From contig CALERA010000161.1 of assembly GCA_937908275.1 (NCBI GenBank), positions 1 through 7,271 of the forward strand: 7,271 nt of DNA. Reading direction: 5' to 3'. Positions 5,125 to 7,271 of the stretch are shown piece by piece. This DNA comes from an uncultured Desulfarculaceae bacterium. Lineage in GTDB: Bacteria > Desulfobacterota > Desulfarculia > Desulfarculales > Desulfarculaceae. The translations under genes and the position numbers were made by a program. The notes beneath the pieces are model-generated. The model was not told the DNA's origin and searched no databases. It saw nothing but the letters and a program-made list of their open reading frames with translations. How positions within the stretch are numbered: position 1 is the first letter of the stretch; each line of letters begins with the position of its first letter.

Positions 5125-7271
5125 ATGATCACCAGAATCTTACCCTTCCTTGGCTGGTTCAAGGGCTACGACCTGGCGCGCTTGCGGGCCGACGGCGTGG
5201 CCGGGCTCACCGTGGCCCTGGTGTTGATCCCCCAATCCATGGCCTACGCCCAGTTGGCGGGGCTGCCGGCCTACTACGGCCTGTACGCGGCCTTCCTGCC
5301 GCCCATGCTGGCGGCCATGTTCGGCTCCAGCATGCAGTTGGCCACCGGCCCGGTGGCGGTGGTCTCCCTGATGACCAACGCCAGCCTGGCCCCCCTGGCC
5401 ACCCAGGGCAGCGAGGCCTACGTGGCCTACGCCATCCTGCTGGCCCTGATCGTGGGCCTGTTCCAGCTGGCCCTGGGCCTGTTGCGCCTGGGCCTGGTGG
5501 TGAACTTCCTCTCCCACCCGGTGGTGGGCGGGTTCACCAACGCGGCGGCCATCATCATCGCCACCAGCCAGCTCAGCAAGATGTTCGGCGTCTACGTGGA
5601 CACCGCCGAGCACCACTACGAAACCATCTGGCGGGTGATCCAGGCGGCCACGGTCTACACCCACTGGCCCACCCTGATCATGGGCGTGGCCGCCTTTGTC
5701 ATCATGTATGGCCTGAAGCGCATCAACCCCCGTCTGCCCTACGTGCTGGTGGCGGTGGCGGTGAGCATCCTGGCGGCCTGGCTGATGGGCTTCGAGCACG
5801 ACGCCAAGGTGGACCTGGCCGCCCTGAAGTCCCCGCGCATGCACGAGTTGGTGGCCGAGTTCAACGCCGCCAACCAGGAGGTGGCGCGGCTGGCCGGGGA
5901 GCGGGTGCGCCTGTCCCAGGCCGAAGCCCAGGCCATCAAGGAGCAGGGCGAGCGCTCGCTGTTGGTGCTCCAGCTCCAGCACGAGCAGGCCGCCATCCAG
6001 ATGCAGGCCGACGAGGAGAAGAAAAAGGCCCGCCAGGCCCGGCGCGAGCTGCGGGGCACGCTGCTGGACGGCGCGCCCGGCCCGGACGGCCATCTGGCTT
6101 TCTATCCCCAGGGCCAGACCCCGGCCGGGGCCCAGACCGATGGCCGCATCTGGCGGCTCCGGGTGGGCAACAATCCCCTCAAACCCAATTCCCTGACCAT
6201 GATGGGCGGCGGCGCGGTGGTGGGCGAGGTCCCCCCGGGCCTGCCCTCCTTCTCCATTCCCAAGCTGGAGATGAGCGCCGTGCTCCAGCTATTCCCCTAT
6301 GCGGCCATCATCTCGCTCCTGGGCTTCATGGAGGCCATCAGCATCGCCAAGGCCATGGCCGCCAAGACCGGACAGCGCCTGGACCCCAACCAGGAGCTGA
6401 TCGGCCAGGGCATCGCCAACATCCTGGGCTCCTTCGCCAAGAGCTATCCGGCCAGCGGCTCGTTCTCGCGTTCGGCCGTGAACCTCCAGGCCGGGGCGGT
6501 CACCGGTCTCTCCTCGGTCTTCACCAGCCTGATGGTGGTGGTCCTGCTCCTGTTCTTCACCCCGCTGCTCTACAACCTGCCCCAGTCGGTGCTGGCGGCG
6601 GTGATCATGATGGCGGTGGTGGGGCTGATCAACGTCAGCGGTTTCGTGCATGCCTTCAAGGCCCAGTGGTACGACGGCGTGATCTCGGTGATCAGCTTCC
6701 TGGCCACCCTGGCCTTCGCCCCCCACCTGGACAAGGGCATCATGATCGGGGTAGCTTTGTCTCTGGGCGTCTACCTCTACAAGAGCATGCGCCCCAGGGT
6801 GGCGGCCCTGGCCCTGCACCCGGATTGCTCCCTGCGCGACGCCGAGCACTTCGGCCTGCGCCAGTGCAAGCACATCGCGGTGGTGCGCTTCGATGGCCCG
6901 TTGTTCTTCGCCAACGCCAGCTTTCTGGAGGACAAGATCGCCGAGCGGATCCAGAGCATGCCCCAGCTGAGGCACATCCTGATCGTGGCCAACGGCATCA
7001 ACGACCTGGACGCCTCGGGCGAGGAGACGCTCTCGCTGCTGGTGGACCGGGTGCGCAGCGCCGGCTACAAGATCAGCTTCTCCGGGGTCAAGGAAAACGT
7101 GCTGGAGGCCATGCAGCGCACCCATCTGCTGGCCAAGATCGGACCGGAGAACGTCTATCCGCTGGCGGCCAACGCCATGGCGGCCATCCACGCCGACGCC
7201 CACCGGGGCTCGGACGAGCAGGACTGCCCGCTGCTGACCGTGTGTCCGCTGGAGGCTTACCGCGAGAACCA
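5125..7271 (+). CDS. SulP-family (SLC26-like) inorganic anion transporter with STAS domain, 3'-partial
   Basis: An inner-membrane carrier of the family that moves sulfate, bicarbonate or related anions. The frame is open from ATG 5125, after GGGAAAGG (5113-5120), for 715 codons to the window edge without a stop. A hydrophobic domain spans about 24-552, with the SulP signature around 35-60 (IPQSMAYAQLAGLP, then YYGLYAAFLPP), HPVVGGFTNAAA near 131-142, VVGEVPPGLPSFSIP near 365-379 and LLGFMEAISIAKAMA near 399-413. A cytoplasmic STAS domain covers about 581-692, including NDLDASGEE (D629). A tail with two cysteines (C701, C707) continues off the edge. Most unusual is a hydrophilic insertion at about 224-364, listed separately. 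The gene is 43 bases after the sigma-54 regulator and is probably co-transcribed with it. The substrate is not determined; sulfate is plausible in a sulfate-reducing lineage but unproven. Confidence 0.92.
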   Translation, partial: MITRILPFLGWFKGYDLARLRADGVAGLTVALVLIPQSMAYAQLAGLPAYYGLYAAFLPPMLAAMFGSSMQLATGPVAVVSLMTNASLAPLATQGSEAYVAYAILLALIVGLFQLALGLLRLGLVVNFLSHPVVGGFTNAAAIIIATSQLSKMFGVYVDTAEHHYETIWRVIQAATVYTHWPTLIMGVAAFVIMYGLKRINPRLPYVLVAVAVSILAAWLMGFEHDAKVDLAALKSPRMHELVAEFNAANQEVARLAGERVRLSQAEAQAIKEQGERSLLVLQLQHEQAAIQMQADEEKKKARQARRELRGTLLDGAPGPDGHLAFYPQGQTPAGAQTDGRIWRLRVGNNPLKPNSLTMMGGGAVVGEVPPGLPSFSIPKLEMSAVLQLFPYAAIISLLGFMEAISIAKAMAAKTGQRLDPNQELIGQGIANILGSFAKSYPASGSFSRSAVNLQAGAVTGLSSVFTSLMVVVLLLFFTPLLYNLPQSVLAAVIMMAVVGLINVSGFVHAFKAQWYDGVISVISFLATLAFAPHLDKGIMIGVALSLGVYLYKSMRPRVAALALHPDCSLRDAEHFGLRQCKHIAVVRFDGPLFFANASFLEDKIAERIQSMPQLRHILIVANGINDLDASGEETLSLLVDRVRSAGYKISFSGVKENVLEAMQRTHLLAKIGPENVYPLAANAMAAIHADAHRGSDEQDCPLLTVCPLEAYREN
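5791..6216 (+). other. Hydrophilic coiled-coil-like insertion inside the SulP membrane domain
   Basis: This covers SulP residues about 223-364, between the helix ending in SILAAWLMG and the conserved VVGEVPPGLP strand, where typical family members have only a short loop. Residues about 239-315 are rich in Glu, Gln, Arg, Lys and Ala with regularly spaced hydrophobic positions and no prolines, consistent with a long helix or coiled-coil hairpin. Residues about 316-364 are Gly/Pro-rich with alternating hydrophobic residues (RIWRLRVG) suggestive of short beta strands. From the known 7+7 inverted-repeat fold, the loop between helices 7 and 8 should face the periplasm. Base composition matches the rest of the gene, giving no sign of recent acquisition. 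Confidence 0.7.

Noticed and set aside
5140..7203. Long - strand open frames at 5140-6093 and 6289-7203
   Set aside because: Both are antisense to the SulP gene, whose + frame shows clear SulP and STAS motifs. The - products are repetitive His/Gln/Gly-rich shadows.

Overview
The window is GC-rich, with strong third-position G/C bias in its genes, and carries four protein-coding genes, all on the + strand. It has no RNA genes, CRISPR array or recognisable transposase. The gene set is a flavin/iron-sulfur enoate-reductase-type enzyme, an NtrC-class two-component system and a SulP anion transporter. Together with a candidate sigma-54 promoter this suits a GC-rich anaerobic proteobacterium or a member of Desulfobacterota (the former Deltaproteobacteria). 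That is an inference from gene content and codon use, not a demonstrated taxonomy.

Layout. Positions 1-1866 hold the 3' part of an old-yellow-enzyme-like NADH:flavin oxidoreductase; its first residues lie off the left edge. Positions 1867-2291 are a 425-base non-coding stretch with unusual structure. A GC-rich block of about 180 bases contains a very strong stem-loop and is bracketed by an imperfect 17-base direct repeat. Next come a terminator-like hairpin, an AT-rich promoter region with a candidate extended -10 promoter and an array of ACTAT half-sites, and finally a near-consensus -24/-12 (sigma-54) promoter just before the next gene. Positions 2292-3722 encode a membrane sensor histidine kinase. 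Positions 3726-5081 encode its partner, a sigma-54-activating response regulator. From 5125 to the right edge runs a SulP-family anion transporter with a STAS domain, cut off by the end of the window.

How they work together. Kinase, regulator and transporter are tightly packed (3-base and 43-base gaps) and probably form one operon. The likely circuit is that the kinase senses a periplasmic or membrane signal and phosphorylates the regulator. The regulator then activates sigma-54 polymerase at the promoter ahead of the kinase, so the system would amplify its own expression and that of the anion transporter. The half-site array lies about 100-135 bases upstream of the predicted start, where activators of this class normally bind. 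The upstream oxidoreductase looks like a separate transcription unit.

The most unusual observations are a hydrophilic insertion of about 140 residues, predicted to be largely coiled coil, in the middle of the SulP membrane domain, and the direct-repeat-bracketed GC-rich block that appears to separate the first gene from its own terminator.
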